DNA of 64,000 nt, from NCBI GenBank assembly GCA_016584305.1, contig JACEEZ010023500.1:98689-162688 (forward strand), written 5' to 3'. Position numbers and translations under genes: made by a program. Of the stretch, positions 23,232 to 33,540 are shown one piece after another; position 1 is the first letter of the stretch; each line of letters begins with the position of its first letter. This stretch comes from Chionoecetes opilio. Lineage: Eukaryota; Arthropoda; Malacostraca; Decapoda; Majidae. Below the pieces are notes generated by a model, which had not been told where the DNA came from, searched no databases, and worked only from the letters and a program-made list of their open reading frames with translations.

Positions 23232-24296
23232 CTGTTTCAAAACTTCATCAAATGACTACAAAATCATCAGAAATACTGATCGATTTGTTTACGCACAAAA
23301 TGATGACGAAATGCTGTTATCGATCCGGTCTTAAAGGGACAGTGTACTTCGAATTCCGTACTATAGTCAAAACAGGATTTGAGTGATAGTCTATTTTTCT
23401 ACGATAATTTCCATATTTCTTCTTTAAATCTCTCCAAATTTTGACACACTTAGTTTCTAACCAATACCTAACTACACTACAATTAAAAAAGTTTTTTTGA
23501 AAAAAGCCCTCAAACCCCCGATATACACGGACCTCTTCGATTGTAAAAGGACCTTTTCGGATGTAACGGACTCCATTTGCGTGACTTTTTTATTTTTTAT
23601 TTTATTTTGCATATCAGCCCGCTTATCACCGCTCGAATTGTCAACTCAACATAATGGTATCATTTTCTCATTTTACTTTGGAATGCTTGGGTTTTAAGGA
23701 GTTTTGATGTATCACATATTAAGATATATAAAGAAGGAGCCTGTGTTGCTAGTGATTTAGTGGTAGAAGGTGTGTATTGTTTAAAATAGTGACTATTAGT
23801 GTTATGGCGTGGCCGCTGCTACGTCTCCCTGTCACCTCAACACCCTAAATCACCCTTATCTACAGTGACACGCAGTGCTACACTGACCTAAATAGTGACA
23901 CGTGTATAGAACTGCACTTCACAACCATATAATATATATAATAATGAGCATTAGTCATGATAATAAGGAATACCTTTGGAAGCCACGGCCTGTGACTGGC
24001 TCGTAGTTTGTTTACCTTTCACTAGAGCTTAAGCTTGACTGGCCAGACAGTGAGAGAAAGCACCAACATTTTAGGGATAACCCATCACTTTATGGGAGAC
24101 TTTTTCTTCCTTTTTATCTATTTTGGGGTGATTATAATGTTTCATGATGCTGCTGCCAGGCGTGGATGTGCGCCTTGAAAGTATTTTCATATCTATACTC
24201 ATATGTATGAATAATAGCAATTCAAATGTGATTATATGTCTACATTCAACTAGAATAATGAAATTTCATAGCATACCAAGCAGTAATGAGCGAGCC
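23232..24296. other. Intergenic stretch, no gene recognised
   Basis: Apart from the tail of the GGACGTTTCGCCCC-associated block (23232-23285), I see no repeat or domain. Short ORFs have no recognisable content. Confidence 0.5.
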
Positions 24297-25887
24297 TGTG
24301 TAATGCCCGGAAATTCGGAGAGACAGGATGGAAATTCCTATCATACGATTCCCGGGTTATGTATCTGTAAGAAGGAAAAAGGTCTCAATAACCATATGTT
24401 TGGTCTGGGACAAATTGTCGCCTAGATCCAGTATATGGGGGAACCGGTTATTTTATTATAATAAGGCCATTCAAATCATTTCTGTTCGCGCACTATTTTA
24501 TCTTTCATTCGTATGTCTTTCTCTCTCTTCCACTTCTATCTTCCCCCTCCATTCTCCCCCCCCCCCCCATACACTCGGATCACGAGTCATAATGTGTGGG
24601 ACATTTATTTCGCGATCGTCAATAACTTATAGAGCCAAAACTTTTTATCCTCCCCTTATCCTCCTGACAGATCGAGGAACACTCTTAGATTCTTAGTGTC
24701 CTTAAAAACAGACAAAATAGAGTCGGGTTATGCATATAAATGGGTGGATTAGTCGAGTTATTCGCTAAATTGAAAGTCGACCAAATTTCTATTCTGACTC
24801 CGATACCTCGTCACTCTGGAAAACACGTTCGTAGGCTGACCAAAAGGGAGAACACCTTTCCCCGAATATTAGAATAAAGGTATTAAATTCTTCTATATCA
24901 AATTAAAAGAACTGCGTTATAGGCAGCCATTTCATATGTATACCTGTTTCGTTAGCTAATTAGAGTCATTCGAAGTCTTATATCCCCTTCAGGGGAAGCC
25001 TCTCATAAGTATCCGAACATTCCCTTTTCCCGCGGATCTTCCAAGCTCTCCCTCTGTGGAACCACGCGACCATCAGTCTCTCATTCACCCCCCTCAAGGT
25101 AAGACCTGCAGTCACTCATCTCTCTCTTCCCCCCCTTGTTATAGTGTATCTATCTCTCTCTCTCTATATTATATATATACCGTCGTTTAATGCTCATTAA
25201 CGCATAGGTAGCATGTCATGCCCTTACAAGTGTTATTAGATGAGTCTCTCATTCACCCCCCTCAAGGTTCCGACGAATGTCTCAGTCTGGAGAGAAACCA
25301 AGCCACATGGTTTAGTGAACGCGAACAACATCATTACTCTTACATTCCCCCCCCCCCCCCCCCTATATTTTCCATGTATGCCTACGGTGTTAAGCTTGTG
25401 TATACGTAGATGGTAGTTCTAAGAATATAATTCAGTGAGGTAGGTTATGCTCTGTAGAGCTTTCCTGTGCAAAATTAGAGTTTAGATATGTACCTAAGTT
25501 TTCAAACAAGAGAAATAACTTTTCGTGGTAAATAAACCGGATGATGTTTAAAGTATAACTTCTTGTGTTTATTGCAAAAAAAAACCCAGGTGATTGATTA
25601 TTCCCTTGTTATGGAAATACTTCCCCACGTCTCAAAAAGAGTCTCAGCCTTACTCGGTGTAATAATAAGTACTCACCCCGACTACCAATAATTCTCATAT
25701 AGTAAATCGTGTTCAGGGAGTAAACCATAGAACTACTCGCCTGGACTGGTGGCAGCATTTCCCCTTACTAAACCCTAAGTTCATCCCAATTCAGTTGTGA
25801 CGAGATTTTATTAGTCAATGGAGAATTATCTCAATTAATATCATTCTAACACAAAGGTGTCAGTAACATAAAAAGCCTGGCATCACA
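24297..25887 (+). mobile_element. 5' LTR of an LTR retrotransposon
   Basis: It begins TGTGTAATGCCCGG and ends GGCATCACA, so it has TG...CA termini. It is repeated in direct orientation at 27424-28976. The length of 1.59 kb is long for an LTR. Inside are poly-C runs (24557-24568, 25348-25363), a donor-like caaggtaaga at about 25095, and a pair of about 25-bp direct repeats (25075-25098 and 25243-25267). A motif ctggtggcagc at about 25747 repeats the primer-binding site sequence inside the LTR. No clear target-site duplication matches the far side of the 3' LTR. Confidence 0.85.
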
Positions 25888-25888
25888 C

Positions 25889-25906
25889 TGGTGGCAGCGG
25901 TGGGAT
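25889..25906 (+). promoter_or_regulatory. Primer-binding site (PBS)
   Basis: TGGTGGCAGCGGTGGGAT starts one base after the LTR end, at the position and with the leading TGG expected for an 18-nt tRNA primer site. From memory the complement resembles the 3' end of a tRNA-Leu. The tRNA identity is an inference; the position and TGG are seen directly. Confidence 0.75.
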
Positions 25907-26059
25907 ATTATTTCCTTCAAATAACAGTTCCAGAATCTCACCTTGGGAAAATAGCAAGATAAAGTCAAATTTCGGTAAATTTTCATACAGTAATCGATCA
26001 TTATAGTAGGTTCATTAGATCTTTCCCCCTATAAACCAAACACCCTACACACATGAACC

Positions 26060-26245
26060 ATGACCATGTGGCAGCGAGCTGTAAGAAGCGAGCCGCCACA
26101 GCCAGCCGCGCATCGCAGCCACGACAGCCACCTCAGCCTCAGCTATGCCGCGCTTCACCACCATAGCCGCCGTAGCCACCGTTCCTAGCCGCTACAGCCG
26201 CCGCGTCTAGCCGCCACGCCACCCACACGCCTCGCAACCACCACC
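26060..26245 (+). other. GC-rich leader with agccgcc repeats
   Basis: Between the PBS and the L23 start lies a GC-rich stretch of cagccgcc/cagccacc-like units, very different from the AT-rich LTRs. It could be a captured 5' untranslated region or a degenerate coding repeat. I cannot identify its source. Confidence 0.5.
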
Positions 26246-26632
26246 ATGTCAAAGAGAGGACGTGAAGCCTCGTCGGGAGGGAAGTCCTGGATCTCCCTCG
26301 GCCTACCCGTCACCGACATGAGCTGCGCTGACAACACAGGCGCCAGGAACCTGTACATCATTGCCGTGCAGGGTATCAAGGGGCGTCTGAACCACCTGAG
26401 CGCCGCCGCCGTGTCCTACAACAACCAGCAGAGCAACAGCGGTGACCCAAACAGCTACGGAGGCAGAGGATGCAGCGACACCGGCTCAGGAATGGGCACA
26501 CTCTTAGTTTCCAAGAACCTACAGGAGTTCCTGAAACGTTTTGAAGAGCTGAAGGCCATCAAGAAGTACATGGCGTCAACAAGACCCGGGATGCCCCATC
26601 AACAACAAGATGGAAAGTTCGGTATCCAATAG
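26246..26632 (+). CDS. RpL23: Chimeric ORF: ribosomal protein L23 N-terminus plus unknown tail
   Basis: The 128-residue ORF starts with a clear N-terminal match to large-subunit ribosomal protein L23 (uL14). MSKRGR at the start, ISLGLPV at 17-23, [20 protein letters not shown] at about 27-46 and GRLNHL are all in the family's order with no intron. The L23 match ends near residue 54; native L23 is about 140 residues, so more than half is missing. The remaining 74 residues (from [16 protein letters not shown] onward) match nothing I know and end in a lysine/glutamate-rich stretch. The ATG is the ribosomal protein's own start. It lies between two LTRs and downstream of a PBS, so it appears to be a captured, truncated cDNA. 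The L23 part would lack most rRNA contacts and probably does not work in the ribosome. The frame is open, which is notable in this noisy window. Confidence 0.75.
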   Translation: MSKRGREASSGGKSWISLGLPVTDMSCADNTGARNLYIIAVQGIKGRLNHLSAAAVSYNNQQSNSGDPNSYGGRGCSDTGSGMGTLLVSKNLQEFLKRFEELKAIKKYMASTRPGMPHQQQDGKFGIQ

Positions 26633-26639
26633 TGTTAAA

Positions 26640-27423
26640 TTAGAAAATAAAGGAAGAATTATTTTGAACATGAACATTGATAATTTATTTTAGGGGACTT
26701 GAAAGGTTTAATACCTACCTCGTTTTGGGGGAGTTTGTATACCCAGGTAGGAGGTTGATTGGGATACCAGTCTTTCATTGAATTTCATTAACGGACTCAG
26801 TCTGGTTCGGTGAGAGGAGTATTTTAATTCAAGTTACAGTCAACCCGACTTGTGGTGTATTCATGTGCAGATTAAGCGAAAAGTGTTAAATGTAGATTAC
26901 TGAGTCAAGGAATTGAGTGTGTGTCGGACTAGCTGAAACAATTTGGTCTAGGAGATTTCTCATTTCTAGAATTCGGAGTATCTACTTTCACGGGCTCAGC
27001 CTGGTTCGGTGAGAGGAGTATTTTAATTCGAGATAGTCGTACGGCTACTCAACTACAGTCAGCCAGCTTGAGGTGTAGCGAATATTTCAAGACTTTGTTA
27101 GGCGCTTGCCAGTAACCAGGGAGGTAGCCGGTGTGCGCCCCTGGACATTCCTAGAAACGAGAATTAGGTATTGAGTCGGGTTTTTGACGACCACGTTACT
27201 GCCCAGGTCGGAGGTTGATTGGGATACTTCCTTTTCATTGAATATTCGTGTAATCTAAACACATTCAGATACCCGTTTCAAAGAATAGAAGAATCTCTAG
27301 TAAATTAACCATAAATTCGTCCCATTCAGACACATCCTCTTGACACAGCTTTAGAAAGGAAACGGGAGGTCAGTAAGTAGCTAATCTGGTATTGAAGAAT
27401 TTAATTCTCCCGGAGAATAGACG
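26640..27423 (+). mobile_element. Non-coding 3' internal region of the LTR element
   Basis: No gag, protease, reverse transcriptase or integrase trace is visible. Two internally duplicated blocks are present: ggttgattgggata (26752 and 27212) and cctggttcggtgagaggagt (26812 and 27000, first base variable). A purine-rich run (agaaaggaaacgggagg, about 27353-27370) may be a polypurine tract, but it lies about 55 bases before the LTR rather than next to it. Confidence 0.6.
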
Positions 27424-28976
27424 TGTGTAATGCCCGGAAATTCGGAGAGAAAGGATGGGAATTCCCATCATACGATTCCCGGGTTATGTATCTGTAAGAA
27501 GGAAAAAGGTCTCGATAACTATATGTTTGGTCTGGGGCAAGTTGTCGCCTAGGTCCAGTATATGGAGAAACAGGTTATTCTTATTATACTAAGCCAATCA
27601 AATCTTTTCTGTTCTCGTAATATTTATCTTCTTTCTTTCTTTTCTCCCACTTCTATCTCCCCCCCCCCTCCCCCTCCATACACTCAGAACACGAGTCCAA
27701 ATGTGTGGGACATTTATTTCGCGGCTGTCAATAACTAGTAGAGTCAAAAAATTTCATCCTCCCCTCACCCTCCTGAACAGATCGAAAAACACTCTTAGAT
27801 TCTTGATGTCCTTCAAAACAGACACAATAGTGACAGATTACGTTTATAAATGGGTGGGTTAGTCGAGTTATTCGCTAAATTAAAAGTCGACCAAATTTAT
27901 GTTCCGACTCCGATACCTCGTCACTCTGGAAAACATGTTCGTAGGCTGACCAAAAGGGAGAACACCTCTCCCCGGATATTAGAATAAATGTATTAAATTC
28001 TTCTATATCAAATTAAAAGAACTGCGTTATAGGCAGCCATTTCATATGTATACTTGCTTCGTTAGCTAATTAGAGTCATTCGAAGTCTTATATCCCCTTC
28101 AGGGGAAGCCTCTCATAAGTATCCGAACATTCCCTTTTTTCCAGCTAATCCTCCCAACTTTGCCTCTGTCTTGTCATGCGGGTACCAGTCTCCTCCGCTT
28201 CCTTCAAGGTAAGATATGCGGTAACTCGCCCCTATTTCCCCCCCCCCCCCTCCTTGTTATAATATATCTATATATAGGTACAGTTGTTTAGGTTTCATTA
28301 ACGCATAGGAGGCCTGGCCTGTCCTTATAAGTGTTATTAAAGGAGTCTCTCCTCCGCTTCCTTCAAGGCTCTGGCGAATGTCTCTGCCGGAAAAGAAACC
28401 AGGCCACATGGTACAGTGAATCACAAACCAACCCATTACTCTTACATTTCCTCTCCTATATATATATTCCATGTATACCTATAGTGCTCAGTGATACGGA
28501 CATAGATGGTAGTTCTAAGAATATAAGTCAGTGAGGTAGGTTATGCTCGGTAGAGCTTTCCTGCGCCTAATTTGAGTTATACATGTACCTAATTTTCCAA
28601 ACAAAGAAATTACTTTTCGTGGTGAATAAACCGGATGATGCTTAAAGTATAGCTTCTTGTGTTTATTGCAAAAACCCCAGGTGATTATTCCCTTGTTATG
28701 GAAATACTTCCCCACGTCTCAAAAAGAGTCTCAGCCTTATTCGGTGTAATAATAAGTACCCACCCCGACTACCAATAATTCTCATATAGTAAATCGTGTT
28801 CAGGGAGTAAACCATAGAACTACTCGCCTGGACTGGTGGCAGCATTTCCCCTTACTAAACCCTAAGTTCATCCCAATTCAGTTGTGACGAGGAGATTTTA
28901 TTAGTCAATGGAGAATTATCGCAATTAATATTTTCCAACCCAAAGGTGTCAGTAACTTAAAAACCCTGGCATCACA
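27424..28976 (+). mobile_element. 3' LTR of the LTR retrotransposon
   Basis: Direct repeat of 24297-25887 with the same TGTGTAATGCCCGG start and GGCATCACA end. Most of it aligns closely. The main differences are at about 28140-28200 and in the paired short direct repeats (28186-28208 and 28343-28368), which carry a different sequence from their counterparts in the 5' LTR. Downstream sequence (aatgtagctg) does not duplicate the 5' flank (cgagcc). Confidence 0.85.
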
Positions 28977-30050
28977 AATGTAGCTGCCGACTTGTTCTGT
29001 GACTACTTTCGAAAATGCCTTGAAAAACACCCTCACTTTGCAATCACCGCGGATGAAACAACATCACAAGGCCGTGAGGTTTTGTCAGTATGCATTCGCC
29101 TACTCGACTTCGTTGCTAATCCATCCTAACCGAAAAAGAGTGAAGTGCTGATAGACATATGCGACCTTGAACGTAGGGACTGGAAACAGGCTATTGCCAA
29201 GGCAATTAAAAAAATCCTTGAGAGAAATAAGATCAGCATTGCTGATTGTAAGGGTCAGGCTGCAGGCATACGACACAACTGCGTCAATGAGCTCCGACAA
29301 GAAGGGTGTTCAAGCTGAAATGTCCAAGCTTGCGCCGGATGTGGATTATCAAGGTTGTTGTCTGCATGGACTCAATCTTGTTATCTGCCATGCTTGCAAA
29401 ATCCCATCCATTGTAAATATGATGGAATTGCCGAGAGTTGTTCAGCTTTTTTGACAATTCACCGAAGCGACAGAGGTTTTTGGAGGTCATTATCCATGCC
29501 CTGTCTCCAGACGCAAAGAAGGTCAAGCTAAGATACCTGTGCAAGACGAGATGGATCGAAAGGCATACCGCCTTCGAAACAATCTTCGAGTTGTACGAAA
29601 CATTGTCGTCACTCGATGAAATATGTCAACCCACAACTGATGAGAGATTCTATCCGCACAATGAAGAATGAGCTGGACACAATACAGGACTGCAGCCATG
29701 GTCTACGCATCGATGCAAGCTTTGGCCATATTGCACTTTGTGTTGCAAGGACTGCTGGACCTAGCCACCACTGGTTACTCCTACAGTAGACTGATGGAGT
29801 GTCTTGGGGTTTCAGAAGATCAAAGAGGTAACCTTTCGATGTGGACATCCGAAAAGGGATCGACGAGTGGTTTCAGCATATGTAGCCTACTATACTGCTT
29901 CTGTGAAAAAGGGGGTCTAGGCAACGCCAGATATGCGGTCACACACTACGAACAACTGCCATCTGAGTCCGTAGCCAATTTTGGAAGGGGACTGAGCGAT
30001 ACCATTCCCTTTGATGATAAAAAAATTATGTGTGAATGAATCTCTGCATT
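28977..30050 (+). pseudogene. Broken hAT-family transposase
   Basis: Three consecutive plus-strand frames (29167-29454, 29438-29671, 29668-29760 and beyond) read as parts of one hAT-type transposase of the ZMYM/p52-repressor-like group. The characteristic AYDTTASMSSDKKGVQAEM block is followed by CCLHGLNLVICHAC, where C-x2-H is the hAT core motif. Next come FFDNSPKRQRFLEV and LCKTRWIERHTAFETIFELY. An upstream block (FRKCLEKHPHFAITADETTS) is readable at about 29000-29065 and carries the first catalytic-type aspartate. Frameshifts and stops separate all blocks. The N-terminal zinc finger and most of the C-terminal dimerisation domain are not seen. The left edge coincides with the 3' LTR end. Confidence 0.85.
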
Positions 30051-30677
30051 CAGGATAAAGGGCGCATATGCTTGGCTCTCATTCCTGGGTATCTGAAACG
30101 AGCACTGCCAAGTGAGGAGCTGGTCAATGCCTTCTGGTGCAGCGGGCTGGGCCCTCGGGGCCTCGAGGAAGTCACCCCCTGCAGAAATCCTAGTCCGCCA
30201 CTGCTGGTTGGACATCTAGCCGGTCATCCGCCTTGCGAAACAGACTCCGCGACTGACCTCTAGCCCGGCAAAACGGTCGCGAAAACCACTTATATCCTAT
30301 TACGGGAGGGAGACATTACTAAGGCCCGGTTCACACTTAAACGTTTTTGCTACGTGCGTCTTTTATCGTGACGTCACGATACGTTCTCGTCTCACTCCCC
30401 TCGCTCTATCAGAAACTTTGCAGTATAAAACCGCCTTGCTTTCCTTACTTCCTCCCTTTTTCCCTCATGACACACCTATTCCCCTTCCCTCCTCCTACCT
30501 ATACGCTACAATCCCGACAACAGGCTATTGAAGGGTTTCAAGTAAATTCTGTATAGCGGGCCAAGCTGTTGCCCATATCGCAGTCGTGGCGCTATTTTTC
30601 AGTCACTATAATTCTACCTATTGCACGGCTGTAAGGGTGTTGTGCGTAGCGTGATCTGTAGAAGGATGGTTTAGTAG

Positions 30678-32756
30678 TGTAATGGAGAAATTCTAATGGG
30701 GAAGTTAATACTTATAATTCATAGCACGATATTTCCCCACTCCTCAGTCCAATCACGGGGTAGGGAAGTCTTTATTTTACCCATAGTAATTAGCCCTACG
30801 AAACAAGTGAAAAGGGGAGTTCAACTTGGGATAACCTTAGAACACAGACGCTCGCTGAGTTAAGTCCCTGTGGGGAGTGATATTCTCCCCTTGAAAGGTC
30901 CCAGTGGAGCCGTTGGCGACTGGGGGCCAAAGCGTCCGAATTAGAGAGGGTGCCACTACAGCGTATTACGCAGCCGTGTGAGGCCAAGGGAGAGAGGGAA
31001 CAAAAATGAGTGAGAGGGAACATTGATGGATAGACTACATTAGTATAGAAAACGGCTTGCACTGTATGTGCGTATCGTTAAGTGGTACATGCGACGAGTT
31101 CCCAAGTAGTAACTACTTTGGGATGACCTTGGCATTACGCGTGCATACGTTAAGTGGTAACGTGCGACTGAAGTTACCAGAGATAGTAAACTACATTGGG
31201 ATGCGACTTGAGCATTAAACGCGTGCTTTCGTTAAAGGGGTAACAGTGGACTGAAGTTCCGGGATAGTAACTACATTAGGATGACGACTTGAGCTTACGC
31301 GTTGCTTATCGTTAAAGTGTAACGTGCGCTGAAGTTACCAAAGTAGAAACACATTAGGATGACGCTTAGCTTTACGCTGTATATCGTTAAGTGTAACCCA
31401 GTGGACTGAAGTACAGAAAGTAACTACATTAGATGACGATTGAGCACTACGCGTGCTTTCGTTAAAGGGGTAGAGTCGACTAAAGTTACCAAGATAGTAA
31501 CACTTGGATGACGACTTAGCCTACGCGTGCTTATCGTTAAAGGGTACAGTGCGACTGAAGTTACCAGATAGAAAACACATAGGATACACTTACATTACGC
31601 TGCTTATCGTTAAAGTGGTAGCCAGGTCCGGGCACTTGGAAAACAGGGATCTCCTGACCCAGAGATTAAACTATTGGGTGACGATTTGAGCACTACGCGT
31701 CCCTTATCGTTAAGTGGTAACGTGGGACTGAAGTTACCAAGATAGAAAACTACTTAGGATGACGCTTGAGCACTACGCTCTTATCGTTAAAGTGGTACAT
31801 GCGACTGAAGTTACCAAAAGAAGTAACTACATTAGTTTCGACTTGAGCATTACGCGTGCTTATCTTAAGTGTAACGTGCGACTGAAGTTACCAGAGATAG
31901 TAAACTACATTAGGATGACGATTTGAGCTTTAAACGGGCTATCGTTAAAGTGGTAACAGTGCGACTGAAGTTCCAAGATAGAAAAAACTACATTAGGATG
32001 ACGACTTGGCTTACGCGTGCTTATCGTTAAAGTGGTAACAGTGCGACTGAAGTTACCAGAGATGTAAACTACATTAGGATGACGACTTAGCATTACGCGT
32101 GCTTATTTTAGTGTAACCAGTGCGACTGAAGTTACCAGGATGGGTAACTCATTAGGATGACGCTTGAGCATTACGCGCGTATTTTTAAGTGGTAGAGTGG
32201 ACTAAGTTACCAGGATTATAAACTCATTAGGATGACACTTTGAGCATTACGCTGCGTATCGTTAAAGTGGAACAGTGCGACGAAGTTACCAGAGATAGTA
32301 AACTACATTAGGATGACGACTTGAGCATTACGCGTGCGTATCGTTAAAGTGGTAACAGTGCGACTGAAGTTACCAGAGATAGTAAACTACATTAGGATGA
32401 CGACTTGAGCACTATGCGTGCGTATCGTTAAAGTGGTAACAGTGCAACCGAAGTTACCAGAGATAGTAAACTACATTAGGATAACGACTTGAGCACCACG
32501 CGTGCGTATCGTTAGGGGAGAAGAAGACTTAGAATTAAGAAAACTTGTGAATGTGTAATTATTATAATATTACAAGCAAAGGGAGAAATATATTAATGAT
32601 TATTTATTAACGAATTATTATTTAGATCCAAACAGTACTTACCTTTTTTCTCACATCTTTTATTTTTATTCATTTATATTTTTTTTCCCACTTGTGTGGG
32701 TGGTGGCAGCAGAGTAACCAGGACTGTGGAATACACGTTATGAAACGGGCACTACA
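30678..32756. mobile_element. Solo LTR with 4-bp target duplication
   Basis: It begins TGTAATGG, ends GCACTACA, and is flanked by GTAG on both sides. Copy 2 of the composite (10332-10348) shows the uninterrupted site with a single GTAG. TG...CA termini plus a 4-bp duplication fit an LTR retrotransposon, and no internal region is present, so a solo LTR of 2.08 kb is the simplest reading. A ggtggtggcagcagagtaacc block near 32699 resembles the PBS of the element at 24297-28976. The interior is mostly an 84-bp minisatellite. Confidence 0.75.
31065..32515. repeat. 84-bp minisatellite inside the solo LTR
   Basis: About 17-18 units. Landmarks are gttaaagtggtaacagtgcg, actgaagttaccagagatag and actacattaggatgacgac. 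The period is exactly 84 bases in the clean right-hand units (gttaaag at 32343 and 32427, gttaggg at 32511). Left-hand units are shortened by many one-base deletions, in line with lower consensus quality there. No function is evident. Confidence 0.85.
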
Positions 32757-33394
32757 GTAGCTACTAGAGGGGCACGTGAGAGGGTTAGAAATAGAGAACA
32801 CGAGCAATAACGCAGGAAAATACACCAGAGGTAGTGGTGTTGCTGGAGCTTACATTCAAGCAGCGATGCCGCTGTTCCGCCTTCAAGCAGCGGAACACAA
32901 TATTTTCACATCATGTATGTCTTCCATTACTAATATTGTCTTCCAGAATCACTGATAATAAATATATTTTAAATCAGACCTTGGAAACAGCATTATTTTG
33001 ATATTGCAAAACTTAGTTACGTATAATGTTCTATAAATTGTGGCACCACCGCTCCCGCATTCTGGAGAAAGCCCGCCAAAAGAATTGGCGGCTCCGAATC
33101 TTTGAGCCTCGAGACGCACGTCTTTCAAGGTCACACAGCAGGAAGTGACGTCACGATGACGTCACGTTGACAAGACGCACGTAGCAAATACATGTACTAG
33201 TGTGAACCCCGCATAAGCTAGAGAGGACACGGAACATTATTGGCAGATGGGGGTTAGGAGCCCCCAAACCAACACAGCTGTTTTGCCATTCGAGGAGATA
33301 TGGGGTGGAGCAAAACCCTTTAGGGAAAGGATTTTTTAAAAAAGGGAAAACTCAACCTCCTGAAGAAAATAGAGGGACTTAGTGAGGCTAGATG

Positions 33395-33540
33395 GGTGAA
33401 GCAGATCCTGCAGGAGGTTGGGACAAGCTCGACTTGGAAAAAGGAATTAGAGAGGTGAAAAAGGAGGGGAAAAACCCAGTAGAAAACCCGGGACAGGATA
33501 AGAACCAAAGGAGGGAAGGATAAGAAAGAAGACTTGATTT
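33395..33540 (+). repeat. LINE family C fragment embedded in LINE A tail
   Basis: Matches 17333-17480 (gatgggtgaagcagatcctg to gaagacttga). The next piece of LINE C starts only at 40578, so LINE C appears split by about 7 kb of LINE A and B with about 40 bases missing at the join. Confidence 0.7.
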
